Source: Myxococcales bacterium (GTDB taxonomy: Bacteria; Myxococcota_A; Polyangia; Haliangiales; Haliangiaceae). Taken from it: 64,000 nucleotides of DNA. The notes beneath the pieces are model-generated. The model worked only from the letters and a program-made list of their open reading frames with translations, searched no databases and was not told the origin of the DNA. Where the stretch lies: contig JADKKI010000016.1 in the NCBI GenBank assembly GCA_016720595.1, positions 1 through 64,000 on the forward strand. The letters run 5' to 3'. The first letter of the stretch is position 1; every line of letters starts with the position of its first letter. The position numbers were made by a program, and so were the translations under genes. This document shows positions 1-12,265 of the stretch, piece by piece.

Positions 1-3719
<3,719 letters not shown>

Positions 3720-3804
3720 GGCGTTCTCCCGACGAAGACCTGCACCTTAACGCATTGCGTCAGCCGGCGCCAGGGACCACGTTGAAGAGATCGGATCGCC
3801 CGGT

Positions 3805-4629
3805 TCAGCAGCCGTCGTAGACGTAGGCCCCGTTGCCCGGCGTCACGAGGTTGCGATCACGGAGCACGATCGAGAGGCCGGGGAAGGCCGTGCAGCCCTT
3901 GTTGAAGTCCGCGCGCACGTACTCGATCACGAGCACGTGATCGCCGTAGCCGTCCCGGTAGGTCTGGCACTCGTCGAACGTGTTGCACTCCTCGGCGACC
4001 GCGAAGTCGGTGGCCAGCTCGGCGGCGCGTGTGACGATCTCCGCCGAGTTCTTCTGTGCGATCGCCATGCCCGCCGCATGGGCGCGCCCCGAGAACAGCG
4101 CCATCGCGGCGACGGCGTGATCTGCGGTCAGGCGGCCACCCGAGCGCGAATAAGAGTCGAGGTTGTCGATCTCGACGGCGTCGAACCCGGCGGTGTGGCA
4201 GCCGTCGATCCAGCCGCCGACGATCGCGGCGACGGCGGTGCGCTTCGCCGGCGTGCTGACGTCGATCAGCATCTCGTTCCAGTCGGTGTCGATGATCGGA
4301 TTGCCGCCGCCATCGCGCAGGATCAGGTCCGCGTGCTGCGTCTGCCACTCGCTGGCCTCGCCGGGCTGGATCTGGAAGCCGTTGACGTAGCAGATGTTGT
4401 AGAGGCCACTCGCGGGGCTCTCCGTGCGATCGCGCGACACGATCTTCACCGTGCTCGCGGGCGGATAGGCACCGCCGAGCTGGTAATCGAGGCCGGCGTT
4501 GACCGGAGGCAAGGCCAGGCCCGCCGTCCCGTCGCCACCCGAGCTGCCGTCCCCATGCGCGTCCTTGATCGAGCTCCCGCTCGAGCCGCAGGCGGCACAT
4601 CCGATCACCACGACGATCCAGGCTCGCAC
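3805..4629 (-). CDS. Lipoprotein of the GH114 (endo-alpha-1,4-polygalactosaminidase) type
   Basis: This 274-residue protein starts at a GTG and has a short hydrophobic signal ending VIGC, so Cys11 (or Cys14) is probably lipidated. A Gly/Ser/Asp linker follows. The rest resembles the GH114 / TM1410 family of TIM-barrel glycosidases: WQTQHADLILRD, then FDAVEIDNLDSY at residues 149-160, where the acidic residues match the catalytic strand, and later AEECNTFDEC and VLVIEY. Family members cut galactosamine-rich exopolysaccharides, so a role in degrading or remodelling surface polysaccharide is inferred. It lies 85 bases upstream of gltB in the same direction, but nothing ties the two functionally. 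Catalytic activity has not been judged beyond these motifs. Confidence 0.75.
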   Translation of the reverse strand: MRAWIVVVIGCAACGSSGSSIKDAHGDGSSGGDGTAGLALPPVNAGLDYQLGGAYPPASTVKIVSRDRTESPASGLYNICYVNGFQIQPGEASEWQTQHADLILRDGGGNPIIDTDWNEMLIDVSTPAKRTAVAAIVGGWIDGCHTAGFDAVEIDNLDSYSRSGGRLTADHAVAAMALFSGRAHAAGMAIAQKNSAEIVTRAAELATDFAVAEECNTFDECQTYRDGYGDHVLVIEYVRADFNKGCTAFPGLSIVLRDRNLVTPGNGAYVYDGC

Positions 4630-4694
4630 GGGCCCAGCCTAGCACCGCCCCCCTCAAGTTGGCGACGAGAGACGTTCGTCACGAGCGGTGGGTC

Positions 4695-5774
4695 ATGCGA
4701 GGCTCCGCCGGGACCGTGGCGGATTCACCAGCACGCAGCGACGCGGGCGCCCCCGCAGGTGCTCCCCGCGATCGGGTCCTGAGTGCGATCCAGGTGCTGC
4801 GCGCGCTCGCTGCGTGGAGCATCGTCGGCCAGCACTACTGCCTGATCTTTCCGGTCGAGCACCCCTCGTGGTGGCGGCAGGGCTTCCTCGTCCACGGCTC
4901 GGTCGGCGTCGACGTGTTCTTCATCATCAGCGGCTTCGTGATGGCGCTCGGCGCGATGGATCCCGCCACCACCCCGCGCAGCTTCATCGCCAAGCGCCTC
5001 GGGCGCCTGGTGCCCGCGTACTGGCTGTACACGCTCGTGATCGCGGCGGTGATCACGTACGCCCCGCAGGTGCTCCCGAACCAGGGCTGCTCGCCGGAGT
5101 TCCTCGTCAAGACGCTGCTGTTCGTGCCCGCCCAGAACCCGAGCGGGATCGGCCTCTACCCGGTCAACACCGTGGGATGGACGCTCAACCTCGAGGTGCT
5201 GTTCTACGTGCTCGTCGCGCTGTCGCTGTTCACCGCGCTCCCGCGCCGCTGGCTGTGGATCCTCGCGGGCCTCGCCGTGGTGCAGATGCTGCTCTCACCG
5301 CTCGGCATCGTGACGCCGTTCTATGGCACCCCGCTGATCTACGAGTTCGCGATGGGCCTGGTGCTCGCGCACCTGTGGAAGGCCGGCGTGCTGCGCGGTC
5401 CGGCGTGGCAGTTCGCCGGGCTCGCCGTGCTCGGCCTGGTGCTCCTCCTCCGCGCACCGACCCTGGACAACACCCGCGTCATCGATTGCGGCGTGCCCGC
5501 GTTCCTCCTGGTCGCCGGCTGCATCGGCTGCGAGCGGTACTTCCAGCGGCTCCGCCTCCTCGAGCGGATGGGCGATCACTCGTACTCCGTGTACCTGATC
5601 CACCCGACGATCCTGTTCGTCGGCTGGTACGCCTATCGCGAGACGCACATCAAGCACGTGTTCCCGTTCGTGTGCATCGCGGCGATCGCGATCCTCGGCG
5701 CCGCGAGCTACCACTTCGTGGAGCGACCGGTCGGCCGCTGGCTGACCCGCCTGCTCTCGGCGCGCGCGCGCTGA
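4695..5774 (+). CDS. Acyltransferase-3 family membrane protein
   Basis: An integral membrane protein of about 359 residues with roughly ten hydrophobic helices. The first segment has VLRALAAWSIVGQHY, and GVDVFFIISGFVM follows, which are the hallmarks of the acyltransferase-3 (OafA/NodX-like) family that puts acetyl or other acyl groups on cell-surface sugars; the His in GQHY is the conserved catalytic-site residue. The C-terminus ends in a basic tail after the typical SYxxVERPVGRWL-like motif (YHFVERPVGRWL). I chose the ATG at 4695; the frame can be extended to a TTG at 4659, which adds 12 unlikely residues. The acceptor cannot be told from sequence. Confidence 0.88.
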   Translation: MRGSAGTVADSPARSDAGAPAGAPRDRVLSAIQVLRALAAWSIVGQHYCLIFPVEHPSWWRQGFLVHGSVGVDVFFIISGFVMALGAMDPATTPRSFIAKRLGRLVPAYWLYTLVIAAVITYAPQVLPNQGCSPEFLVKTLLFVPAQNPSGIGLYPVNTVGWTLNLEVLFYVLVALSLFTALPRRWLWILAGLAVVQMLLSPLGIVTPFYGTPLIYEFAMGLVLAHLWKAGVLRGPAWQFAGLAVLGLVLLLRAPTLDNTRVIDCGVPAFLLVAGCIGCERYFQRLRLLERMGDHSYSVYLIHPTILFVGWYAYRETHIKHVFPFVCIAAIAILGAASYHFVERPVGRWLTRLLSARAR

Positions 5775-5806
5775 CGGCGCTGCGCTCGGCGGCATATCAT
5801 CCGCGC

Positions 5807-7279
5807 ATGAAGCGCTGTCTGCTGGTCTCGTTCGTGTCGCTCGCCTCGCTCGTGATCGCGTGCGGCGGCAAGGCCGTGCCGATCACCGCCAGTCCTCCTC
5901 CGCCGACGGCGCCGGTGCTGGTCGCCAGCGGGGACTGGCAGCTGTCGCCGAGCGAGCCGTTTCGAGGCAAGCAGGACGATCTCGCGTTCGCCTCGCCCAC
6001 GCGTGGCTTCTACGGCAACGGCGACGGCAAGATCTTCCGCACCGACGACGGCGGCGCCACGTGGCAGAAGGTGTTCGAGCAGAAGGGCACGTTCGTCCGC
6101 GCCGTGGGCTTCCTCGATGCGCAGCGCGGGTTCGCGGGCAACCTCGGGCCCGATGCGTTCCCGGGCGTGACCGACACGCAGCTCCTGTACCGCACCGACG
6201 ATGGCGGCGCGACCTGGAAGCCGGTGGTGCTCCCCGACGTCGAGGGCGCGCGCGGCGTGTGCGCGATCGACATCCTCGCGGTCGATGCCGTCAACATGGG
6301 GCACCGGCTGCACAAGGAGCTCGTGCACGTGGGTGGGCGCGTGGGTGGCCCGGCGTCGCTGTTCCGCTCCGATGACGGCGGCACCACCTGGAGCCGCCTC
6401 GCACTGCCGCCGCAGGTCGCGATGATCCTCGACGTCCACTTCCTCGATCCGTCGACGGGCTTCGTGTTCGCCGGCAGCGATCCCGATGTCACGAAGTCCC
6501 ACGGCCTGATCGCCCGCACCACCGATGCCGGCCGTACATGGAAGATCGTCTACGAATCACAGCGTCCGTTCGAGCTGATGTGGAAGGCGTCGTTTCCCTC
6601 GCGCATGGTCGGGTACGCGACCTTGCAGAACTATTCGTCGGAGGCCGCGCAGGATCCGGAGGCGCACGTGACCGGCGATCCGAAGCGGCACGTGGTCAAG
6701 ACCGTCGATGGCGGCGCCACCTGGCAGGAGCTCGCGCTGGTCGACGATCCGAAGGTCCAGGAGCTCGGCGTCGGCTTCGTCGACGAGCTCCACGGCTGGG
6801 TCGGCGCGATGCCGAACGGCTTCGAGACCCTCGACGGTGGCGCGACCTGGAAGCCCGTCCTGTCGATGCCGAAGGCGACCAACAAGCTGCGGATCGTGCG
6901 CGACGGTGATCGGGCCGAGGTCTGGGCGATCGGCCTCGACGTGCGCCACCTGTCGCTCGCGTGCCGAAGCGTTGACGGGCGGAGACTTCTCATCAAGTCC
7001 GCTGCCTTGCTTCCTCGCTTCCTTGGTTTGATCTCCGAGCAATGCGTGGACGTGGACCAGTCGATCACGGTGGGGGCGCGACGTCGTGGCCGATCCACAG
7101 CTCGGTCGAGACCACGGCGGCGGCGCGGTCCGCGGCCAGGAGCGCGAGCTCCGGATCGGCGCGGTAGGCCTCCCATCCCGCCGTCGATGCGAACCCGACC
7201 ACGTGGAGCTCGCGATGGTGCTCGCTCGGCTCTGCGAGCTCGATCACGCGCTCGATCGCACCGCCGTGTCGCCGCATGA
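5807..7279 (+). CDS. BNR/YCF48-like beta-propeller lipoprotein with a suspicious C-terminal extension
   Basis: The signal peptide ends with the lipobox VIAC, and then a Pro/Thr linker leads into a repeated fold with at least six Asp-box motifs of the form TDDGGATWQ, TDDGGATWK, SDDGGTTWS, TTDAGRTWK, TVDGGATWQ and TLDGGATWK. These belong to the BNR/sortilin/YCF48 beta-propeller superfamily; no enzymatic residues for a sialidase were recognised, so a binding or assembly role on the cell surface is more likely. The ordered part ends near nucleotide 6960 (VWAIGLDVRHLSLAC). The frame then runs on to 7279 as an Arg/Pro-rich tail antisense to the next gene, which looks like loss of the natural stop. 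The ATG at 5807 follows the acyltransferase stop by 32 bases. Confidence 0.8.
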   Translation: MKRCLLVSFVSLASLVIACGGKAVPITASPPPPTAPVLVASGDWQLSPSEPFRGKQDDLAFASPTRGFYGNGDGKIFRTDDGGATWQKVFEQKGTFVRAVGFLDAQRGFAGNLGPDAFPGVTDTQLLYRTDDGGATWKPVVLPDVEGARGVCAIDILAVDAVNMGHRLHKELVHVGGRVGGPASLFRSDDGGTTWSRLALPPQVAMILDVHFLDPSTGFVFAGSDPDVTKSHGLIARTTDAGRTWKIVYESQRPFELMWKASFPSRMVGYATLQNYSSEAAQDPEAHVTGDPKRHVVKTVDGGATWQELALVDDPKVQELGVGFVDELHGWVGAMPNGFETLDGGATWKPVLSMPKATNKLRIVRDGDRAEVWAIGLDVRHLSLACRSVDGRRLLIKSAALLPRFLGLISEQCVDVDQSITVGARRRGRSTARSRPRRRRGPRPGARAPDRRGRPPIPPSMRTRPRGARDGARSALRARSRARSHRRVAA

Positions 7280-7358
7280 TCGCCTGGGCCGCGCGCTCGA
7301 AGGCGTGGAACGTCGCGAGCTCGGCGCGGCGCACGGTGAGCAGGGCGACGATCGTCAT
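7065..7358 (-). CDS. Small DUF1330-like dimeric alpha/beta-barrel protein
   Basis: A 97-residue protein whose ATG overlaps the stop of the RING gene (ATGA), so the two are probably translationally coupled. The layout, a first beta strand (IVALLTVRR), a helix, GGAIERVIEL, then a second half with VVGFASTAGWEAYRADPEL, matches the DUF1330 / EthD-like ferredoxin fold. These proteins form dimers and often bind or oxidise small hydrophobic molecules, but no active-site residue can be assigned here. Its 3' half lies opposite the extended tail of the BNR lipoprotein gene. The family assignment is tentative; the existence of the gene is well supported by the coupling and its protein-like composition. 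Confidence 0.6.
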   Translation of the reverse strand: MTIVALLTVRRAELATFHAFERAAQAIMRRHGGAIERVIELAEPSEHHRELHVVGFASTAGWEAYRADPELALLAADRAAAVVSTELWIGHDVAPPP

Positions 7359-9361
7359 GGCTTGGCCACCAGCTCGGTGACCAGATCTGCGGCGGCGAGG
7401 TAGCTGACCCCGTCGGTGGTCGGCTGTCCGCGCTCGAAGGCGAAGCCGGCGCTGCCCTTCGGGAGCACGAGATCGTCGCGGAGCACCGCGAACCAGGTCG
7501 GCGCATCGGCGGGCGGGATCGCGGACAGCGTCCCATCGTCGCCCGCGGCCGTGGCCAGGCGCGACAGGCGGGTGACGGTGCTCTCGCCGTCGCGGCGGCG
7601 ATACTGCGTGATCGAACCCGAGCGCTCGCGGATGTAGACCAGGTTCGCGCGCGCGATCGCGTGGATGCTGGCCACGTCCCACACCGTCGGCCGCGCGAGC
7701 TCGCGCGCACGGGGCCGCACGGCCGTCGAGACCGAGGGCAGCCGAGGATCGAGCGGCACCAGCAGGTCGGCGAGGCCGCGATCGATCACCGCGCGCGCGT
7801 AGTGGCGTCGTGCCTCGGCGCGCACCACGAGCTCCGCGCGCACCGCATCCACGATCGAGGCGATCGCCTCGGGCCGCAGCGGCGCGCGCCGATCGGGCGC
7901 GCCCCACGCGCGGAGCGTGGGCCCTCGCCGCTGGAACACGCGGCGCGGCCACGGTGCTGTACGCCGTGCGACGTGGCTCCCGAGCGTGAGCAGCGTCGCC
8001 GGCGCCGCGCGCGTCATCGCGTACTGGATCGTCCGCAGCACGGTGCCGACCGCATCGGGCTGGCGCGCCTGGGCCACGCGCAGCAGGTGATCGGCGCGGC
8101 GCAGCAGCTCGCCGGGCCGCGTGGCGAGGCGCTCGCACACCGCCCGTGCATCACCGGAGCGCAGCCCATCCTCGACCACGCCACTCCACGAGGTGACGCG
8201 GACGGCATCGTCCTCGATCCGCAGCGACGCGGTCTGGTTGACCTGCGCCTGGAGTGTGGGCCCGAACGTGGCGCCCGCGACGGCGGTGCCGCGCACCACC
8301 GCGAACGCGAGCGCGGCGTTCGGGAGGCGCTTCGCATGCTCGTACGGATGGAGGCGCTCGCCGACGCGCTTCCACAGGCCCGGGTGCCGTCGGATGTCCT
8401 CGACGAGGGGCTCGGGGGCCAGCGTGTCGAGCGCCTCGAGCACGATCCGGCGCAGCGGGCGCGCGATCGCTCCGAGCCGGCCTGGCCTGGTCAGACCCGG
8501 GTCGCCGCCCATGAGCACCAGCGCGACGCGCAGGACGTCGGTCGCCGTCCGCAGGTGGTCGGCCGTCGCGCGGCGGATCGCGTGCCGATCGGGTGAGATC
8601 ATCCACAACCGGGCGATCGCGATCGCCATCGTCTCGCGCACGGCGATCTTCCGAGGCAGCCAGATCGCCGCCTTGGGCCCGAGTGTGTCGATCACGGCCT
8701 CGATCTCGGCGCGATCCTCGGCGGACAACGTCGTGGTGCGCGCGATCAGCGCCTCGAACCGCGCCCGCGCCGTGCCGAGCAGATCGAACGCGAGGTGGAG
8801 CAGGCGGAGCTGGCCATCGTGCTGGGTGACCCGCTCCTCGGGCGGGCAGCTGAGCCCCGTCATGAACGGCTCGCCGATCGCGATCCTCCGGTGACAGATC
8901 GGGCAGCCCGCGAAGCTACCGCTCGCCCAGCACGTGGTGCACACGAGGTGACCGCACGGATCGAGCGCGCGGACGGCCTTGTGCTCCCCGCACCACGGAC
9001 ACGGCTGATCCGCGCGGGTCGACAGCCAGGTGCCCACGCGGCGCAGGAACAGCGTCGGAGGGTCGCCGGGCGTCGCCTTGGGAAAGCCGCGGAACAGCGG
9101 GACCTGCGGGCGCTGCGCACCGAGCGTCTTGCCGAGCGTGTCGACCATCCACGTCCGCAGCTCCTGGATCGCCTGGTTCGGCATCCGGCGGATCGTGATC
9201 GCCAGATCGAGGCTCATCACGAAGCCGAGCTGCGCGAGCTCGTCCTCGAACTTCTCGACATCCCCGTCCCGGCTCGGCCGCGTCGCCGCGCCCGCAGCGA
9301 CGTCCGGATCGAGGACGACGACCTGCGTGCGCGCGAGGAGCAGCGTGCGAATCGCGTCCAT
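7355..9361 (-). CDS. RING-finger protein of the MXAN_6230/SCO0854 type
   Basis: A 668-residue cytoplasmic protein with no signal peptide. Residues 121-156 form a RING-like zinc site: C121-x2-C124-x11-C136-x-H138-x2-C141-x2-C144-x8-C153-x2-C156 (context LDPCGHLVCTTCW and CPICHRRI). It is preceded by a helical region with VPLFRGFPKATPGD and TLFLRRVGTWL, an arrangement I recognise from the bacterial MXAN_6230/SCO0854 family found in Myxococcota and Streptomyces. The remainder is helical and Arg-rich, ending with NLVYIRERSGSITQYRRR and a small domain VLPKGSAGFAFERG. Eukaryotic RING fingers recruit ubiquitin-conjugating enzymes; whether the bacterial ones do anything similar is unknown. The stop overlaps the start of a small DUF1330-like gene. 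No good Shine-Dalgarno precedes the ATG at 9361. Confidence 0.75.
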   Translation of the reverse strand: MDAIRTLLLARTQVVVLDPDVAAGAATRPSRDGDVEKFEDELAQLGFVMSLDLAITIRRMPNQAIQELRTWMVDTLGKTLGAQRPQVPLFRGFPKATPGDPPTLFLRRVGTWLSTRADQPCPWCGEHKAVRALDPCGHLVCTTCWASGSFAGCPICHRRIAIGEPFMTGLSCPPEERVTQHDGQLRLLHLAFDLLGTARARFEALIARTTTLSAEDRAEIEAVIDTLGPKAAIWLPRKIAVRETMAIAIARLWMISPDRHAIRRATADHLRTATDVLRVALVLMGGDPGLTRPGRLGAIARPLRRIVLEALDTLAPEPLVEDIRRHPGLWKRVGERLHPYEHAKRLPNAALAFAVVRGTAVAGATFGPTLQAQVNQTASLRIEDDAVRVTSWSGVVEDGLRSGDARAVCERLATRPGELLRRADHLLRVAQARQPDAVGTVLRTIQYAMTRAAPATLLTLGSHVARRTAPWPRRVFQRRGPTLRAWGAPDRRAPLRPEAIASIVDAVRAELVVRAEARRHYARAVIDRGLADLLVPLDPRLPSVSTAVRPRARELARPTVWDVASIHAIARANLVYIRERSGSITQYRRRDGESTVTRLSRLATAAGDDGTLSAIPPADAPTWFAVLRDDLVLPKGSAGFAFERGQPTTDGVSYLAAADLVTELVAKP

Positions 9362-9461
9362 CGGGTGGGGCCAGCGCGGAAGAGGTGGGCGGAGAGTGGA
9401 TGCGCTACCGGTGAAGGAGAAAGCGCACCCGGAGCCGCCCAGCTCCAGGGTAGCACGCTCC

Positions 9462-11282
9462 CTATTCGAGGATCAGCGCGGCATCTGACGCCACGGTGTA
9501 CTCGTGGCCCGCGGCGGAGTCGCGCACCTGGGAGTAGATCCAGCCGTCGGAGCGAAAGTGCGGGAACAGCGCGTACTGGCCGGGCGCCATGTTGGTGATC
9601 CGGATCGGCACGCCGGTGCGCAGGTCCATCAGGTAGACGTTCGCCGCACCCTGCGTCAGGTAGGCGGCGAACGCGGGATCCGTGGAGCTGGTGAAGCCGA
9701 GCTCCACGGCATCGGCCGCCGTGACGTAGTGGTGGTACGCGATCCACCGCTCGTCGTACGAGAACCCGGGCTTGCCACCCGAGATGCAGTAGCGCGCGAT
9801 CTCCGGCGTGGAGATCTCGTAGGTCGCGCCGATCAGCTGCGCGTTGACCTTCCGCAGCACGTAGCCGATCTGCCGATCACCGGGGCCGGAGACCCGGCCG
9901 ATCGTGAGCTTCGCGGACGGGGACAGCACGGTGTCGCCCTCGAACGGCGTGTCGACGTTGACCGTGGTGCGCGGTGCGTACTGCGTGCCGTTCCAGATCA
10001 TCGGCGTGAACGACGAGTACCCGTTCGAGCCGAAGTTGGTGTCCGGATCGCCGTGCGTCGGCGCCTTGCCGCCGTCGTCGGAGACGAACTCGCTGTCGAT
10101 CGCGAAGTAGTCGCCGCCGGCGCCGAGCTGCTGCCCGACGTGCTGGTACAGGCCGATCTGCGTGATCTTGCGGCAGGCGGCCTCGTTCATCGTGATGCTC
10201 GCGGGGTTCGACGTCAGCACGCTCATCCCGCAGGTGTTCTTGGGGCCGCCCTGGAACACGAAGCCCGAGCCATCGGGGAAGAACGCCGGATCGTAGGCGG
10301 TGTTGATCCCCACCAGCACGTCACGCTGGAGATCGATGACGTACGAGCCTGCGACGTTGGCCACGCCGTGCGCCACGAACCGGCCATCGGGCGAGCTGCG
10401 CGTCCAGTACGAGCTGACGTAGGTCACATCCTTGAGCACGCGCGCCTGGCCGCGGCCGGCCACGTCCCAGGTGGCGCCGAACGCCGTCGACGAGGCCAGC
10501 GGGATCGACTGCAGACAGTTCTTCGGATCGGTCTCCGCGCCGCACCCGAACATCGCCATCTGGTTCATCGCGTTGACCTTGCGCCAGCTGGTGGTCGCCT
10601 GCGCCGCGACGTGCGCGGGCACCTCGCTCGAGATGCCCGGCTCGCACGAGCTCGGCGGCGGATCGGTGACGAGCGTCTGCTCGAGCCAAGGCAGGCCGCG
10701 CACGTACCACTCGGCGACGATGTCGAACTGTGGCTGGGTCAGCGGCACCACGCCGTTCTTCGGCATCCCGGCCTCGGCCTGGAACTGTGCGAGCTGCGCC
10801 GCCGATTGGTCGCCGTACGCCATCTGGAACGTGTAGGCGAACCAGGGGAGGCGCGCTGCGGTGGCGTAGATGCCGACCTTCTTGGTCTCGAAGTCCGAGT
10901 CGGGCAACGTCGGCATCGCGCGCAGGCAATCGATCATCTGGCGCGCGGAGGCCTGCGTCGACACCGACAGATCGGTGAGGCACGAGGTCATCGTGGTGTC
11001 CGAGAGCGCCCGCCAGTAGCGCAGGTGCTGCTTGGTCATCCCGTGGCAGCCACTGCACGAGGCTGGGTTCGTGCCGCTGACCTGCGCGCCGAGGATCTGC
11101 AGCGCTTGCACCGCGAGCTGATCGTCGGGCAACGCGACCGGGTTGCGAAACACCGGCGCCACCGGTGCATCGATCGGCGCGTCCTCGGGACCCGCATCCA
11201 CGGGCGTGGACGAGCCACCACCGCATCCGAGCACGAGGGCCCCGAAGGCCCCGAAGGCAACCAGCAGCGCGGCGGATCTCAT
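9462..11282 (-). CDS. Lipoprotein with a c-type heme motif and a beta-propeller-like C-terminus
   Basis: The signal peptide ends LVLGC, giving lipidated Cys20, followed by the linker VDAGPEDAPIDAP typical of myxobacterial surface lipoproteins. CSGCH at residues 76-80 is a single c-type heme attachment motif with downstream Met residues that could be the distal ligand. After about residue 250 the protein becomes beta-rich with WD40/TolB-like phrases (SPDGRFVAHGV, FFPDGSGFVFQGG, SYDERWIAYHHY, FPHFRSDGWIYSQV). It is probably an outer-membrane-attached cytochrome-like protein or a hydrolase-like propeller; the substrate is unknown. It is divergent from the WxxGxW lipoprotein gene. Confidence 0.75.
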   Translation of the reverse strand: MRSAALLVAFGAFGALVLGCGGGSSTPVDAGPEDAPIDAPVAPVFRNPVALPDDQLAVQALQILGAQVSGTNPASCSGCHGMTKQHLRYWRALSDTTMTSCLTDLSVSTQASARQMIDCLRAMPTLPDSDFETKKVGIYATAARLPWFAYTFQMAYGDQSAAQLAQFQAEAGMPKNGVVPLTQPQFDIVAEWYVRGLPWLEQTLVTDPPPSSCEPGISSEVPAHVAAQATTSWRKVNAMNQMAMFGCGAETDPKNCLQSIPLASSTAFGATWDVAGRGQARVLKDVTYVSSYWTRSSPDGRFVAHGVANVAGSYVIDLQRDVLVGINTAYDPAFFPDGSGFVFQGGPKNTCGMSVLTSNPASITMNEAACRKITQIGLYQHVGQQLGAGGDYFAIDSEFVSDDGGKAPTHGDPDTNFGSNGYSSFTPMIWNGTQYAPRTTVNVDTPFEGDTVLSPSAKLTIGRVSGPGDRQIGYVLRKVNAQLIGATYEISTPEIARYCISGGKPGFSYDERWIAYHHYVTAADAVELGFTSSTDPAFAAYLTQGAANVYLMDLRTGVPIRITNMAPGQYALFPHFRSDGWIYSQVRDSAAGHEYTVASDAALILE

Positions 11283-11374
11283 CGGGTCGCATCAAAGCCT
11301 AACCGGGTTTCCCCGTCGCCCGTTGAGTGATGCGATGCACTAACCACAGGTGAGCGCGACCCGCCTCACTGCAC

Positions 11375-11398
11375 CATCACGGGCGACATCACGGGCGA
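11375..11398. repeat. Two adjacent copies of a 12-base direct repeat
   Basis: CATCACGGGCGA occurs twice head to tail in the 218-base gap between two divergent lipoprotein genes. Tandem repeats in a shared promoter region can be binding sites for an activator or repressor, but no regulator is indicated nearby. Confidence 0.5.
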
Positions 11399-11500
11399 CA
11401 CCCCGTGTAAGTCCCCGCGATGTCGAGCGTTGGTGTAGATTCGCGGCACTTGAAGGAATTCGGGGAGATGGCCGTCCAACCCCCCAAAGGAGAGCCTCAC

Positions 11501-12265
11501 ATGACTCGTACGTCACTCATCGTCGCCTTCGGTCTCGCCCTGTCGGCAGGGATCGCCGCGCCCGGTTGCGCGGTTCGTGGTTCTGGATATGTCGGAGTGT
11601 CCTCGACCCCGGTCGTCTACCAGGAGCCCCCGCAGCCGCAGGTCGAGCAGGTCTCGACGCGCCCGGGCCACCTCTGGGTGCGCGGCCGCTGGGACTGGCA
11701 GAACGGCCAGTGGCAGTGGATCGGCGGGCACTGGGAGCGCGAGCGCGCTGGCTATGCCTGGAACGAGGGTCGCTGGGAGCGCCGCGGGAACTCGTGGCAC
11801 TGGATCGATGGCACCTGGGGTGCGTCGGGCACCGTGATGGTGAACGACGGCGGCGGCGCGAACGGCTGGCAGCCGAACACGCAGGGCCCGGCCAACGGCG
11901 GCGCACCGCCGGCCGACAACAATCCCCCGAACAACGGCGGCTGGCAGCCCAACACGCATGGTCCCGCGAACGGTGGCGCGCCTCCGGCGGTCGGCGGCGG
12001 GATGTATCCCACGGTGGCTCCGCCGCCGATGCGCGTCGAGAACTATGGCGCGGCGCGCTCGGGCTTCACCTGGGTGTCCGGGCGCTGGGCGTGGCGCAGT
12101 GGCAACTGGGCCTGGGAAGATGGTCACTGGGAGCGCGAGCGCGCGAACCAGATGTGGGTCGCCGGCCGCTGGGAGCTGCAGGGCAACTACTACGTCTGGG
12201 TCGAGGGTCGCTGGGATCGCCAGGCGCCGCAGCCGCAGGGCCCGGTCGTTCGCGATCACCGCTAG
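11501..12265 (+). CDS. WxxGxW/YXWQ-repeat lipoprotein
   Basis: The ATG at 11501 follows a near-ideal ribosome site (AAAGGAGA, 7-base spacing), so I prefer it to in-frame starts further upstream. The 254-residue product has a signal peptide ending APGC. It then carries repeated Trp-rich units of the form W-x2-G-x-W, such as WVRGRWDWQNGQWQWIGGHW, WNEGRWERRGNSWHWIDGTW, WVSGRWAWRSGNWAWEDGHW and WVAGRWELQGNYYVWVEGRW, known as the YXWQ/WxxGxW repeat family. Two blocks of four repeats are separated by a Pro/Asn/Gly linker in which a GWQPNT-x-GPANGGAPPA phrase is repeated. The function of the family is unknown; a cell-envelope location is expected. Its stop codon shares the CTAG palindrome with the stop of the convergent gene. 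Confidence 0.85.
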   Translation: MTRTSLIVAFGLALSAGIAAPGCAVRGSGYVGVSSTPVVYQEPPQPQVEQVSTRPGHLWVRGRWDWQNGQWQWIGGHWERERAGYAWNEGRWERRGNSWHWIDGTWGASGTVMVNDGGGANGWQPNTQGPANGGAPPADNNPPNNGGWQPNTHGPANGGAPPAVGGGMYPTVAPPPMRVENYGAARSGFTWVSGRWAWRSGNWAWEDGHWERERANQMWVAGRWELQGNYYVWVEGRWDRQAPQPQGPVVRDHR

